Shown piece after piece: positions 34,613 through 43,218 of a stretch of DNA of 51,837 bases; within the stretch, counting starts at the first letter, position 1; each line of letters opens with the position of its first letter. The stretch covers positions 1 to 51,837 of the forward strand of contig JAPKDG010000012.1 in assembly GCA_028822645.1 (NCBI GenBank), written 5' to 3'. The translations under genes were made by a program, and so were the position numbers. The notes beneath the pieces are model-generated. The model was given only the letters and a program-made list of their open reading frames with translations. It had not been told where the DNA came from and searched no databases. The DNA comes from Longimicrobiales bacterium (lineage in GTDB: Bacteria; Gemmatimonadota; Gemmatimonadetes; Longimicrobiales; Gaopeijiaceae).

Positions 34613-35695
34613 TCACGAGCTAGAGCTTCCAGGCAAGAACACTTCTGAAGAGAACGCCAAGTCAACCAGGAAACTTTTCTCTAGCTCTTCGGCGAGTGAT
34701 CTGTCTAGGACGCCAACATCGATCTCCCAATTCCTAAGAAGACTCCAAGTATTCAAGTTGCTTGACCCAATCCTACACCACAAGCCGTCAGCAACCGTGC
34801 TTTTGGCATGGATCATGTTTCCTTGCCATTCGAATAAGCGGACTCCTTTTTCTAACAAATGACGGTACCCAACACGCGAATAACTGGCCAATAGTGGCCA
34901 GTTATTATTTGCTGGGACTAATACTCTAACATCCACTCCCGCAGAGGCGGCTGATACTAGCGCTTCAGCTATTGCTCCTGGAGCGACAAAGTAGGGATCA
35001 GTGATCCACAATTTTTCCCTAGCAACTGAAGCAATCAAAGCCATGGTCCTTAGAACCCTACTTTTCCCAGGCTCACCCTCGATAAGCCAAACAGAAATCT
35101 CACCTTCGGTGCCAGGTTCTTCTTCTAGTATATCCAAGGGCATGGTACCTCCTGCCTTACTCCACGTCCGCCCAAAAATCTTGTTAGCACTGACAGCAGC
35201 AGGTCCCTTGATCATAATTCCCGTATCTCGCCAAGGGGGGATATTGTCTTTCCCCATCCATTCTTGGCCAATACAAAACCCTCCACTAAATACCACCCTG
35301 CCATCTATAACAACAAGCTTACGGTGGTCTCTCTGAAGCATATAATAGAGATTTTTTAAAGAAGGCCTATTAAAGCTTCTGACCTCTACTCCAGCACTGC
35401 GAAAAGGTTTCCAAAAAGCAGCTGGAGTGGCCCAGCAACCCACCCAATCATAAAGAACTCGAACTTGAACGCCTTCTAGAGATTTTGAGATCAAGAGGTC
35501 TCTGAATTTGATCCCTAACGAATCGTCCCTGACAATATAATTCTCAAAATGGATGTATTTTGTTGCAGTTTTAATAGCTTGCATCCAAGCCTCAAATGCA
35601 CTCGGTCCATCGGTTTGCAACTCTATCGTATTACCAGGTATTTCGTTGGCTCCAGAACTTCTTTCAAGTATCCCTTTAGCGAACTCATACTCCAT
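34613..35695 (-). CDS. Cardiolipin synthase-like phospholipase D protein
   Basis: A 360-residue protein with two HKD motifs: HRKLVVID with His124, Lys126 and Asp131, and HAKSTVAD near 295. This is the arrangement of bacterial cardiolipin synthases of the ClsB/ClsC type, which join two phospholipids. The N-terminal membrane helices of ClsA are absent. The N-terminal block HFENYIVRDD followed by GIKFRDLL is typical. An AGGGG site precedes the ATG. It is the last gene of the seven-gene operon, 23 bases after the agmatinase-like gene. Confidence 0.88.
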   Translation of the reverse strand: MEYEFAKGILERSSGANEIPGNTIELQTDGPSAFEAWMQAIKTATKYIHFENYIVRDDSLGIKFRDLLISKSLEGVQVRVLYDWVGCWATPAAFWKPFRSAGVEVRSFNRPSLKNLYYMLQRDHRKLVVIDGRVVFSGGFCIGQEWMGKDNIPPWRDTGIMIKGPAAVSANKIFGRTWSKAGGTMPLDILEEEPGTEGEISVWLIEGEPGKSRVLRTMALIASVAREKLWITDPYFVAPGAIAEALVSAASAGVDVRVLVPANNNWPLLASYSRVGYRHLLEKGVRLFEWQGNMIHAKSTVADGLWCRIGSSNLNTWSLLRNWEIDVGVLDRSLAEELEKSFLVDLAFSSEVFLPGSSSS

Positions 35696-35718
35696 GGATA
35701 TTCCCCTGAGATCCGCCT

Positions 35719-36711
35719 CTATTGAACCAGCTTTCCTGTGGATTCCAAATGGTATCCTATAAGTTTATAAACCAATTTAGCCGCCAGAAAATCTGCTGCA
35801 TGCGCGTCAGGGGTTGGAGCCAGCTCCACCACATCACAGCCCACCACAGTTCTTTCTCTAAAAACGGATCGCAACAGTTTGAGAGTACGATACCAATCTC
35901 CCCCACCTGGCTCTGGAGTTCCAGTAGAAGGCATCAAGGAAGGGTCAAAATAATCGACATCAAAAGTTATATAGACTGGATCGCCCAAAGAATCCATTAC
36001 TCGATTTATCCAGCTTTCATCCGCCCACATCTCATCCGCCCACACTACTGTGATATTATCGTCCATCTCTGCAATGCAAACTTCATCCTGGGCAGCCCCC
36101 CTGATGCCAACCGATACAATATCTACAGATTCTCTAACCCGAGACATCACACAAGCATGACTATACCGCGAACCATCGAATTCAGGCCGTAGATCGAGGT
36201 GAGCATCCAACTGAAGAACGCTTATTCTCCCATGGCGGTTGACTTGACTAAGAATTGCCGGCCCAGAAACCGAATGCTCACCTCCCAGCATCACCAAGAA
36301 CCGGTCATCTATGGCCTCCAGAATCTTTGCGTATGCCATCTGGAGTTCATCCATTGCCGCCCTACTGGAATCTCGAGTTAGTTCCAATCCTGGCAACGTA
36401 TGGATGCCTAATGAAGAGGGATTCGATTTTAATTCTTGGTCATACAATTCCATATACTTCGAGGATTCGATGATGGCTCTCGGGCCACCTGCAGCTCCAG
36501 CACCGTAGCTAGTAGTCGCCTCGTATGGAACTGGTAAAATGACTGCTTGAGCAGTTTTTAGGTCTGATCTTTCCTCGTCCAACCCCAAAAATGTGTATGG
36601 AAGTTCCCAAGGAAGTCCTTTGAGGTCCAGAGGGATTTCCATCGTTTTTTCAAAATTTTCACTCCGCGGAAAACCTCTTCCTGGGACTTTTTTTGAACGT
36701 CTGTTAGGCAT
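35719..36711 (-). CDS. speB: Agmatinase/arginase-family ureohydrolase
   Basis: A binuclear manganese enzyme that most likely converts agmatine to putrescine and urea. Motifs are SYGAGAAGGPRAI, MLGGEHSVSG, LQLDAHLDLRPEFDG, the substrate-loop region YSHACVMSRV and TFDVDYFDPSLMPSTGTPEP. The GTGTPEPGG form and overall length fit agmatinase better than arginase, but guanidinobutyrase or proclavaminate-like relatives cannot be excluded. The start is placed at the ATG at 36711, two bases after the fur stop; a TTG at 36735 and an ATG at 36642 are alternatives, and none has a strong ribosome site. Confidence 0.85.
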   Translation of the reverse strand: MPNRRSKKVPGRGFPRSENFEKTMEIPLDLKGLPWELPYTFLGLDEERSDLKTAQAVILPVPYEATTSYGAGAAGGPRAIIESSKYMELYDQELKSNPSSLGIHTLPGLELTRDSSRAAMDELQMAYAKILEAIDDRFLVMLGGEHSVSGPAILSQVNRHGRISVLQLDAHLDLRPEFDGSRYSHACVMSRVRESVDIVSVGIRGAAQDEVCIAEMDDNITVVWADEMWADESWINRVMDSLGDPVYITFDVDYFDPSLMPSTGTPEPGGGDWYRTLKLLRSVFRERTVVGCDVVELAPTPDAHAADFLAAKLVYKLIGYHLESTGKLVQ

Positions 36712-36713
36712 TT

Positions 36714-37214
36714 CTAGAGAGTGTCGATAGGACAAGTGATCCCATCTTGATCTATTTCGGTCCCAGCGTTAACGCACTCTAAGCACAGGCCATACATTTC
36801 TAATTTATGTTTGGTAATATAAAACCCATGAGTTTTGGCAAGGGATTTTTCTACAGTGTCTAGATCAGGGTTCTTAAACTCAACAACTCGGGCACAGTTG
36901 ATACAAATAAGATGATCGTGATTAGGTTCGGAAGACAAACGATGTTCGTAACGCTTAAAGCCTTCTCCGAAATCGTGCTCTGCTACTAGTTCGCTTTTGA
37001 CAAGCAGCTCCAGTGTTCGATAAACAGTAGCTTTCCCTGCACCGGCACCCTCCTTCCGAACAAGATCTACTATTTCCTCCACTGAGAGGTGCTCATCCGA
37101 CCCAAAGACAGTCCTTGCTACTGCTTCTCTCTGAGGAGTCACTGGCAACCGGTTTTCACGTAGGTAGCGCCCAAATAGCTGGACAAACAGCGAAGGGTTC
37201 GGACTAGTGATCAC
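36714..37214 (-). CDS. Fur-family metalloregulator
   Basis: A 166-residue Fur-superfamily repressor. The winged-helix part has TPQREAVARTVF, HLSVEEIVDLV and GKATVYRTLELLVKSEL. The dimer and metal part has EHRLSSEPNHDHLICINC and a second CLEC pair, which form the structural zinc site. The sequence resembles Fur more than PerR or Zur, but metal selectivity cannot be read safely. The GTG start overlaps the preceding stop as GTGA. No obvious Fur box was found ahead of the operon by eye. A 15-residue C-terminal extension follows the second Cys pair. Confidence 0.92.
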   Translation of the reverse strand: MITSPNPSLFVQLFGRYLRENRLPVTPQREAVARTVFGSDEHLSVEEIVDLVRKEGAGAGKATVYRTLELLVKSELVAEHDFGEGFKRYEHRLSSEPNHDHLICINCARVVEFKNPDLDTVEKSLAKTHGFYITKHKLEMYGLCLECVNAGTEIDQDGITCPIDTL

Positions 37215-37654
37215 AGTTCGACAACTTCCATCAGTTTAGCCTCCAAGGCTGTTAACAATGTTTGAAATTTCTCATTCCTACCTTCTATCATATATGTTTT
37301 GGGACTGCCAAGGTCAATCTTACTCCTTTTCACCACCCCCGCCATTACTCGAGGTAAACTATCTACTGGGGCTTCTCCTTCTTCGGAGATCTGGGCGTCC
37401 AAAGAAATGCTGGCTCCTTCTCGGCGAGCCGAGTATCTTGCCGTATACAACAGTCGAGAAGCCCCTTCTGTATAGCAGCCAATCGCTATCAACCCCCATT
37501 CCTTCCTCTTGTTTATCAGAGGAGGAAAAATCCAAAGAGTTTCCATTGTCTCTGTTTTCAACTGCCTAGATATTTTGAGCAACATCTGAGGAATAGCTTC
37601 GGGTACACCTGGCCCTGAATCGCTTTTTAATGAGGTTTTATTCTGAATTGCCAT
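37211..37654 (-). CDS. Conserved-looking protein of unknown function in the fur operon
   Basis: A 147-residue soluble protein without a signal peptide. A polar N-terminus is followed by a predicted helix (PQMLLKISRQLKTETMET), then a beta-rich middle (LWIFPPLI, EWGLIAIGCY, LLYTARYSARRE) and a C-terminal amphipathic helix (FQTLLTALEAKLMEVVEL). No family is recognised. The ATG has AGGT upstream, the gene starts 11 bases after nrnA and its stop overlaps the fur start. Tight packing supports a real gene. Confidence 0.65.
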   Translation of the reverse strand: MAIQNKTSLKSDSGPGVPEAIPQMLLKISRQLKTETMETLWIFPPLINKRKEWGLIAIGCYTEGASRLLYTARYSARREGASISLDAQISEEGEAPVDSLPRVMAGVVKRSKIDLGSPKTYMIEGRNEKFQTLLTALEAKLMEVVEL

Positions 37655-37665
37655 AGTGACCTATG

Positions 37666-38691
37666 TTACTTCAAAATCCCGGAAACTTCCACTACTTCTC
37701 GGACTGCTTCGATAACAGATTGCTTTACTTCTTCCATGGAGCCTTTTATCAGAGCGCCCGATGCCGCATTGTGGCCTCCTCCTCCAAATTTCCTGGCCAC
37801 GGTATTCACATTTATCAGGCCATTTGATCTTAAGGACACCTTGATTGCATTCCTGGAAACTTTGCGAAATAGAATACCAACTTCAATTCCGATGATGAAT
37901 CGAGGATAATCTACAAAACCCTCAAGGCTCTCCGGGGTTGCTCCCAAAGTATCATAGGCTTTTTCTGAAACCACCATCCAAGCAGTTTTATAGGCTTCAT
38001 CAAGATCCAGACTGGCAAGACTACTTTGCAACAGCTGAAGCCGCGTTTTGGAGTAACTTCCAAAGAGCCTGCGATAGACCTTTCCCGGATCAACACCCCT
38101 ATCAACAAGTTCTGCAGCAATTCTAAGGCTATGAGGATTTGTATTCCCAAACTTGAAAAACCCGGTATCACTAACGACTGCTACATATACTCCAAGATCA
38201 CTGGTTTTGGACCAAGGCCCCCCCGCTTTTTCAATAAGATCGTAAACCAATTCACCTGTCGAGCTAGCTGTTGTATCCCTCAGAGACAGACCTCTAATGG
38301 GATTCTGTCCTATCGGATGGTGATCGATAACAACCGTTGGAAGCCCTCTCACTAATGGCTCAACCTTTCCAATCCTTGGGTTTTCTCCTGTGTCCAAAAC
38401 GACAACCAGATCTGCTCCATCACATAATTCTCTCGCTCCTGGAGAATCTGCCTCTGCTACCCAGGATTCATCTGGTAGCAAGAACTTAAAGTTTTCAGGA
38501 AAAGGAGTCGGATTGACGATGAACGTTTCCGTGCCTTGCGACCTGAGCCATGAGGCCAGAGCAACCTGTGAACCACATCCGTCGCCGTCAGCATTTTTAT
38601 GAGTTGTGAGAACAACAAGATCTTTCCCCTGCAGCTCGTTTAGGACTTGTTCAACAGATTCTGACCGTAGCTCATTGTTTTTTGTTGTCAT
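37666..38691 (-). CDS. nrnA: DHH/DHHA1 phosphoesterase, NrnA-like
   Basis: Resembles NrnA, which degrades short oligoribonucleotides and dephosphorylates pAp (3'-phosphoadenosine 5'-phosphate). Motifs are HKNADGDGCGS, LDTGENPRIG, the DHH motif VVIDHHPIGQNP, SDTGFFKFGNT and the C-terminal DHHA1 glycine motif GGGGHNAASGA. The longest frame begins at 38826 inside the upstream gene; the ATG at 38691 gives the normal 341-residue protein and a 28-base gap, so it is preferred. Its partner gene upstream encodes dephospho-CoA kinase, which suggests a link through CoA and pAp. Confidence 0.9.
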   Translation of the reverse strand: MTTKNNELRSESVEQVLNELQGKDLVVLTTHKNADGDGCGSQVALASWLRSQGTETFIVNPTPFPENFKFLLPDESWVAEADSPGARELCDGADLVVVLDTGENPRIGKVEPLVRGLPTVVIDHHPIGQNPIRGLSLRDTTASSTGELVYDLIEKAGGPWSKTSDLGVYVAVVSDTGFFKFGNTNPHSLRIAAELVDRGVDPGKVYRRLFGSYSKTRLQLLQSSLASLDLDEAYKTAWMVVSEKAYDTLGATPESLEGFVDYPRFIIGIEVGILFRKVSRNAIKVSLRSNGLINVNTVARKFGGGGHNAASGALIKGSMEEVKQSVIEAVREVVEVSGILK

Positions 38692-38719
38692 GAAGAACCC
38701 ATTTATAAGGATAAAGTGA

Positions 38720-40588
38720 CTATTTCCTGATCTTAGCCCAAGTCGAAGCGAGGTGGACAATTCTAGACGATTCAACTCCCCGGACTTGTGAAAACTCCAA
38801 TGCAGCAAGAAGAGATTTGGGGTCATTGGAGTGTCTCTCCACTTCTACATAGGCCCTTCCAACCTCGCCCACTGTATGTGCGTCTGACCCAGCACCTCTC
38901 AGCTTTGAACAGCTATCCGCCAACTCTTCCGCCAAAGAATTTAATGTCACAGGATGAAGGCGAGAATTAAATACTTCTACTATATCAACGAGTTTTCCCA
39001 TCTCTTTGGCGTAACGACCAGAGCCTCCCTTCCCTCTGGCATAGGGATGAGGAAGGTACGAGATACCGCCTTGCTCTTTGATTATCGAACAAGTCTTCCT
39101 TAAGCTAGTGCCCTTTGGGATTTCTTCACTCAAATACAGACCTATCAGATCCACACCTTCGCTAGTCTTTACTTCCTCTCCCGGAATAATCTCTTCAGGA
39201 AAATCCTTAGCCATTTCTAAGGATATCCCAAGCCTATTGTGGTCCGTAATGGCAATTCTTCCAATACCTTTTCTTTTAGCTTCCTTTAGTAGTTCCGCGG
39301 GATCAGACCGACAATCGAACGAATCGCGTGAATGCATATGCATATCAATCTTCAACCTACTTGACTCTAGGCCTTTCAAATTCTTTGCCGACTTAGTGAC
39401 CCGTCTAAGAACATCCAGAGATTCCGATCTCAACTCAACCAACCCTAAGTCATTCTGGATGGTATAGTCGGCAAGCTCTTCTTTTAGGCCAGATTCGATT
39501 TGATTGGCCATGATCTGACGAGAGTCTTCGGGGGCTAGATTTCTTTCTTCCTGCAAACGCAATATCCTAGTATTTTCCGGTGCACTTACAACGATAGACA
39601 AGTCAAATCCATCCTGCAGATCAGCCTCAAATAATAGTGGTACCTCAGACACTGATATAGGGGAAATATCAAACTGGTGTTCCTTCATCCAACGATCCCT
39701 TAAAATACGGATTCTAGGATGGATGATACTCTCCAGTCTTTTCCGAGCATCTTTATCCTTAAATACCAGTGAGCCCAGTGCCTTGCGATTTAAAGAACCA
39801 TCGGAGTCAAGTACCGACTCTCCAAACACATCAATCACTTCTCGCAAACCAGAGCTTCCTGGTTTGACCGCTTGGCGAGCTAACTCGTCAGCACTGACAA
39901 AGGGGACTCCCTCTTCCACAAGAAATTTAGCCACAGTGGATTTTCCAGAGCCAATATTCCCAGTCAGAGCCACACTTATACTTTCTGGTATTCTATAGCT
40001 ACGTCTAGTGAAACGCTTATACACAAAGACACCGATAAGGATCAGTATAGCGAGCACCGCAGTCCACTCAGTCCCTAGCGAATCAGTACCCATCTGCCAT
40101 CCTCGCGCAGTGGTATAAGCGATAGCAAAAGCGACTACAGCCCAAACAGCAACGCCAAGAAAATCAAACAATAGAAAACGCCTGTAACTAAGAGAAGTCG
40201 AACCGGCAAAAAGAGGGCTCACCGTCCGTGCAAATGGGATCAACCTAGCGACAACAATCGAATAACCGGAGTGTTTTTCGAATAATTCCGCTACCCGCAA
40301 TCTTTGTTGCGCAGCCAGTCGAGATAACTTTCCGCCGCCTTTCCCACTGGGAAGCCCCCACCGACCTATAGCGAATCCCACTGAATCACCGAGTAAGGCT
40401 CCTATAATAGCGGCTGCAACTATACTTCTCAGGGGAACATGACCTTGCATGGCAAGGGTCGTTGCTAAGATCAATGTTGGTTCGGTTGGCAATACTAAGC
40501 CAACGATTAATGCTGTCTCCATCATCGCCATCAGACCAACCAACCAAGGCCCATAGATTATTATGTTGGGACCAATCCAGTCCATCAC
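38720..40588 (-). CDS. DedA-dephospho-CoA kinase-PHP triple fusion
   Basis: A single 622-residue frame with three domains. Residues 1-195 form a DedA/VTT membrane domain: PTEPTLI near 34-40, GDSVGFAIGRWG and ARLIPFARTVSPLFAGS (114-130). Residues of about 203-405 are dephospho-CoA kinase: P-loop GNIGSGKST (210-218), SADELARQAVKPG, HPRIR (290-294), SEVPLLFE and RLQEERNLAPEDSRQIMANQ. Residues of about 412-615 are a PHP phosphoesterase: HMH (417-419), TDHN (448-451), GEE (470-472), PHP (513-515) and GSDAH (567-571). All three active sites look intact. It should phosphorylate dephospho-CoA at the inner membrane. DedA proteins are linked to lipid-carrier flipping, and related PHP proteins (YciV/TrpH) cleave pAp. 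GTG at 40588 or ATG at 40585 are both possible starts. Confidence 0.9.
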   Translation of the reverse strand: MMDWIGPNIIIYGPWLVGLMAMMETALIVGLVLPTEPTLILATTLAMQGHVPLRSIVAAAIIGALLGDSVGFAIGRWGLPSGKGGGKLSRLAAQQRLRVAELFEKHSGYSIVVARLIPFARTVSPLFAGSTSLSYRRFLLFDFLGVAVWAVVAFAIAYTTARGWQMGTDSLGTEWTAVLAILILIGVFVYKRFTRRSYRIPESISVALTGNIGSGKSTVAKFLVEEGVPFVSADELARQAVKPGSSGLREVIDVFGESVLDSDGSLNRKALGSLVFKDKDARKRLESIIHPRIRILRDRWMKEHQFDISPISVSEVPLLFEADLQDGFDLSIVVSAPENTRILRLQEERNLAPEDSRQIMANQIESGLKEELADYTIQNDLGLVELRSESLDVLRRVTKSAKNLKGLESSRLKIDMHMHSRDSFDCRSDPAELLKEAKRKGIGRIAITDHNRLGISLEMAKDFPEEIIPGEEVKTSEGVDLIGLYLSEEIPKGTSLRKTCSIIKEQGGISYLPHPYARGKGGSGRYAKEMGKLVDIVEVFNSRLHPVTLNSLAEELADSCSKLRGAGSDAHTVGEVGRAYVEVERHSNDPKSLLAALEFSQVRGVESSRIVHLASTWAKIRK

Positions 40589-40596
40589 AAAACTAT

Positions 40597-40917
40597 TCAG
40601 GATGCTCTCCTAGAAGATTCGCTTATTCCAACGCTGCCCTTTAGCGCCATTCTCCGTAGGGCTGCCGACCACTTTATGTAACGTTCCAGTTCCTGCAGGC
40701 GTGGTTTGATTTTCAAGTCACCATAAGCAGTCTCAAAGCGCCACTTTAAGTATCTCAGGGAAGGAACAGGAAGGAACGGGAAACGACGATACCATCTATT
40801 TCTTCGAAAAACCCATAGTGTTTCCAACAAAAGGGGAATCAAAAAAGGTTTTCGAATCGCCAGTTCAACAAAAAGTCTGTAGGTCGAGCCCAAAAACACC
40901 TCCGAGGCAGAACTCAT
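40597..40917 (-). CDS. Small basic protein of unknown function
   Basis: About 106 residues, rich in Arg, Leu and aromatic residues. The middle reads RRFPFLPVPSLRYLKWRFE followed by TAYGD, and a second YIKWSAALRRMA segment follows. From memory, short proteins with a PFLPxPxxxYLRWR pattern are annotated as hypothetical in Gemmatimonadota-like genomes. The function is unknown. A membrane-associated amphipathic helix is possible. It starts at ATG 40917 (or a GTG three bases earlier) and is the first gene of the operon, eight bases before the triple fusion. Confidence 0.6.
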   Translation of the reverse strand: MSSASEVFLGSTYRLFVELAIRKPFLIPLLLETLWVFRRNRWYRRFPFLPVPSLRYLKWRFETAYGDLKIKPRLQELERYIKWSAALRRMALKGSVGISESSRRAS

Positions 40918-41070
40918 CACTCAAGGTGAGATCAGCAAATAAGTTATGGGAAAGCTTATCGATTAAGTCTAGCCGTGACACTCAACTAATTCAACGCTAC
41001 CTAAAACTCCCCTCATTTCCTATTGTATCAGGCCAGCTTATTTTTTCTATGATCAAACAGGAGAATCGCT

Positions 41071-43140
41071 TTGCCGAATCGTTTAATCGATGAGATCAGC
41101 CCCTACCTTCTGCAACACAGCACTAATCCAGTTGATTGGTATCCTTGGGGCAAGGAAGCACTGGACGCTGCCAAGGAACGAGATGTTCCTATACTCCTCT
41201 CCGTAGGTTATTCCGCCTGTCACTGGTGTCACGTCATGGAAAAAGAATCATTCGAAATCCCTGAGGTTGCAAAGATCATGAACTCGGGATTCGTAAATAT
41301 TAAAGTCGACCGCGAAGAACGCCCTGACATAGATTCTATTTACATGAAAGCTGTGCAAACAATGACTGGTCAAGGGGGGTGGCCGTTAACCGCCTTTCTG
41401 ACACCCAGTGGACAACCTTTTTATGGGGGAACTTATTTTCCACCACAACCTCGTCACGGCCTGCCTTCTTTTACACAAATTCTAGACGCGATTCAGTCGG
41501 CCTATACAGAGAAAAAAGAGGCCGTATTCCAAAACGCTTCAGAAATACAACAACTCTTAGAGCAAAATGTGTTGAAAAAAAGCCCGCAAGAGATTGCCGA
41601 AACTTTGAGTCACACGGAGGGACAGAATCTGATTGACCACTCTCTGGCATTCTTAGCCACTCGCTTTGATCCCATACATGGTGGCTTCGGCCCAGCCCCC
41701 AAATTCCCTCAACCAGTCGTACTCGAATTTCTCCTTCAGAATTATTCCCACAGCCACAGCAGTAAAACCCTCAATATGGTTGAGCATACTCTCACAAAAA
41801 TGGCAGAAGGGGGAATTCAGGACCATCTAGGAAACGGCTTCCATCGATATTCCGTAGATTCACAATGGTTGGTCCCCCACTTTGAGAAAATGCTCTACGA
41901 CAATGCTCTGCTCTCTCGGTTATACCTACATGCATTCCAACTGACCTCGAATCAAGAATTCAAAACAACAGCTGAACGAACGCTGGATCATATCGTGCAG
42001 GACATGAGCTCTCCAGAAGGTGGATTCTACTCAGCATTAGATGCTGATTCAGAAGGTGAAGAAGGAACCTTTTATATTTGGACCAAAACTGAAATCTATA
42101 AAATCTTAGGAGACACCTTGGCCTCCCTCTTCACGAGCTACTACGGAGTGAGTGATATGGGAAATTTTGAAGGTAAAAATGTGCTATATATCTCTCAAGA
42201 CTTAAAAAATATTGCCGAAAAAGAAGGACTAGAATATAACGAGCTCCAGCAGCAACTCGAAAAAGCTAGAGAGCTGTTGTTCCAAGTCAGGGAATCAAGA
42301 GAGAAACCTTTCAGGGACGATAAAATCTTGTCGGGATGGAACGGTATGGCCATCCGTGCACTGGCCGAAGCGGGAGGAGCACTAGACAACGACACTTATC
42401 TAAAATCCGCGATTAAAGCTCTCAACTTCATATTTTCCAAAATGCGAAAAAACGATCGACTTCTTCATTGCTATAAAGATGGCAAAACTTCTGGCTACGG
42501 ATTTCTAGAAGACTACGCAGCCATTGGGAACGCAGCTGTGGCCGTCTATGAAGCTACGTTAGAGCCCCATTGGCTTGATGAAATCAAATGGGTCACAGAT
42601 AAAATCATTGAGCTGTTCTGGGACCAAGAAAAACGAATTTTCTTTGATGGTCCAGTCGACGGCGAAATCCTCATCGTCAGGCCACGTGATATAATGGATA
42701 ATGCCACACCTTCAGGAAATTCTTTAGCTGTAGATCTCCTTCTCAAAACCTCTCAGCTCTTCGGAAATGACTACCACAGAGAAATATCGGAATGTGTTTT
42801 AGATAGAGAGACTCCCTTGATGACACAATTCCCTTCTGGATTCGGTAGGTTGCTCACCGTATTGGATCGCAGCCTGTTACCAAAGACTACTGTAGCCATC
42901 TTTGGAGACCAAGAAAATGTGATGACTAAAAAATTGCTCAAGATCTTACTTTCTTTCTATAACCCGAGTCGCACCATAGCAGGAAAAGGTACTCATCAGA
43001 TTTTAGAACATCAGGTGCCGTTCTTACAGAGAGGAACGGCTAACCCAACTCGTCCTGAAGTTCAAATCTGCAACGAACACAGTTGCAGACCGCTAGTTAG
43101 CGATCTTGAGTCCCTAAAGAAACAACTCCAATTCGAGTAG
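41071..43140 (+). CDS. Thioredoxin-fold/glycosidase-like protein, YyaL/SPATA20 family
   Basis: A 689-residue protein of the COG1331 family. It has an N-terminal thioredoxin-like domain (1-170: [19 protein letters not shown], redox pair Cys50 and Cys53 in [11 protein letters not shown], then [11 protein letters not shown]) and a large alpha/alpha barrel resembling N-acylglucosamine 2-epimerases ([54 protein letters not shown]). The biochemical role of the family is not settled. The TTG start is supported by AGGAGA seven bases upstream. It is divergent from the DedA-CoaE-PHP operon across about 150 bases. Confidence 0.93.
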   Translation: MPNRLIDEISPYLLQHSTNPVDWYPWGKEALDAAKERDVPILLSVGYSACHWCHVMEKESFEIPEVAKIMNSGFVNIKVDREERPDIDSIYMKAVQTMTGQGGWPLTAFLTPSGQPFYGGTYFPPQPRHGLPSFTQILDAIQSAYTEKKEAVFQNASEIQQLLEQNVLKKSPQEIAETLSHTEGQNLIDHSLAFLATRFDPIHGGFGPAPKFPQPVVLEFLLQNYSHSHSSKTLNMVEHTLTKMAEGGIQDHLGNGFHRYSVDSQWLVPHFEKMLYDNALLSRLYLHAFQLTSNQEFKTTAERTLDHIVQDMSSPEGGFYSALDADSEGEEGTFYIWTKTEIYKILGDTLASLFTSYYGVSDMGNFEGKNVLYISQDLKNIAEKEGLEYNELQQQLEKARELLFQVRESREKPFRDDKILSGWNGMAIRALAEAGGALDNDTYLKSAIKALNFIFSKMRKNDRLLHCYKDGKTSGYGFLEDYAAIGNAAVAVYEATLEPHWLDEIKWVTDKIIELFWDQEKRIFFDGPVDGEILIVRPRDIMDNATPSGNSLAVDLLLKTSQLFGNDYHREISECVLDRETPLMTQFPSGFGRLLTVLDRSLLPKTTVAIFGDQENVMTKKLLKILLSFYNPSRTIAGKGTHQILEHQVPFLQRGTANPTRPEVQICNEHSCRPLVSDLESLKKQLQFE

Positions 43141-43218
43141 ATACTCCTCTCGAGAAGAAGTTGGGGCTATACTAGGGCAGGTTCACAGCATCACATTTTT
43201 CTGGACGAAATTGAGCGG

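Noticed and set aside
35722-36192. 156-codon plus-strand frame opposite speB
   Set aside because: Antisense to conserved ureohydrolase motifs; no start signal.
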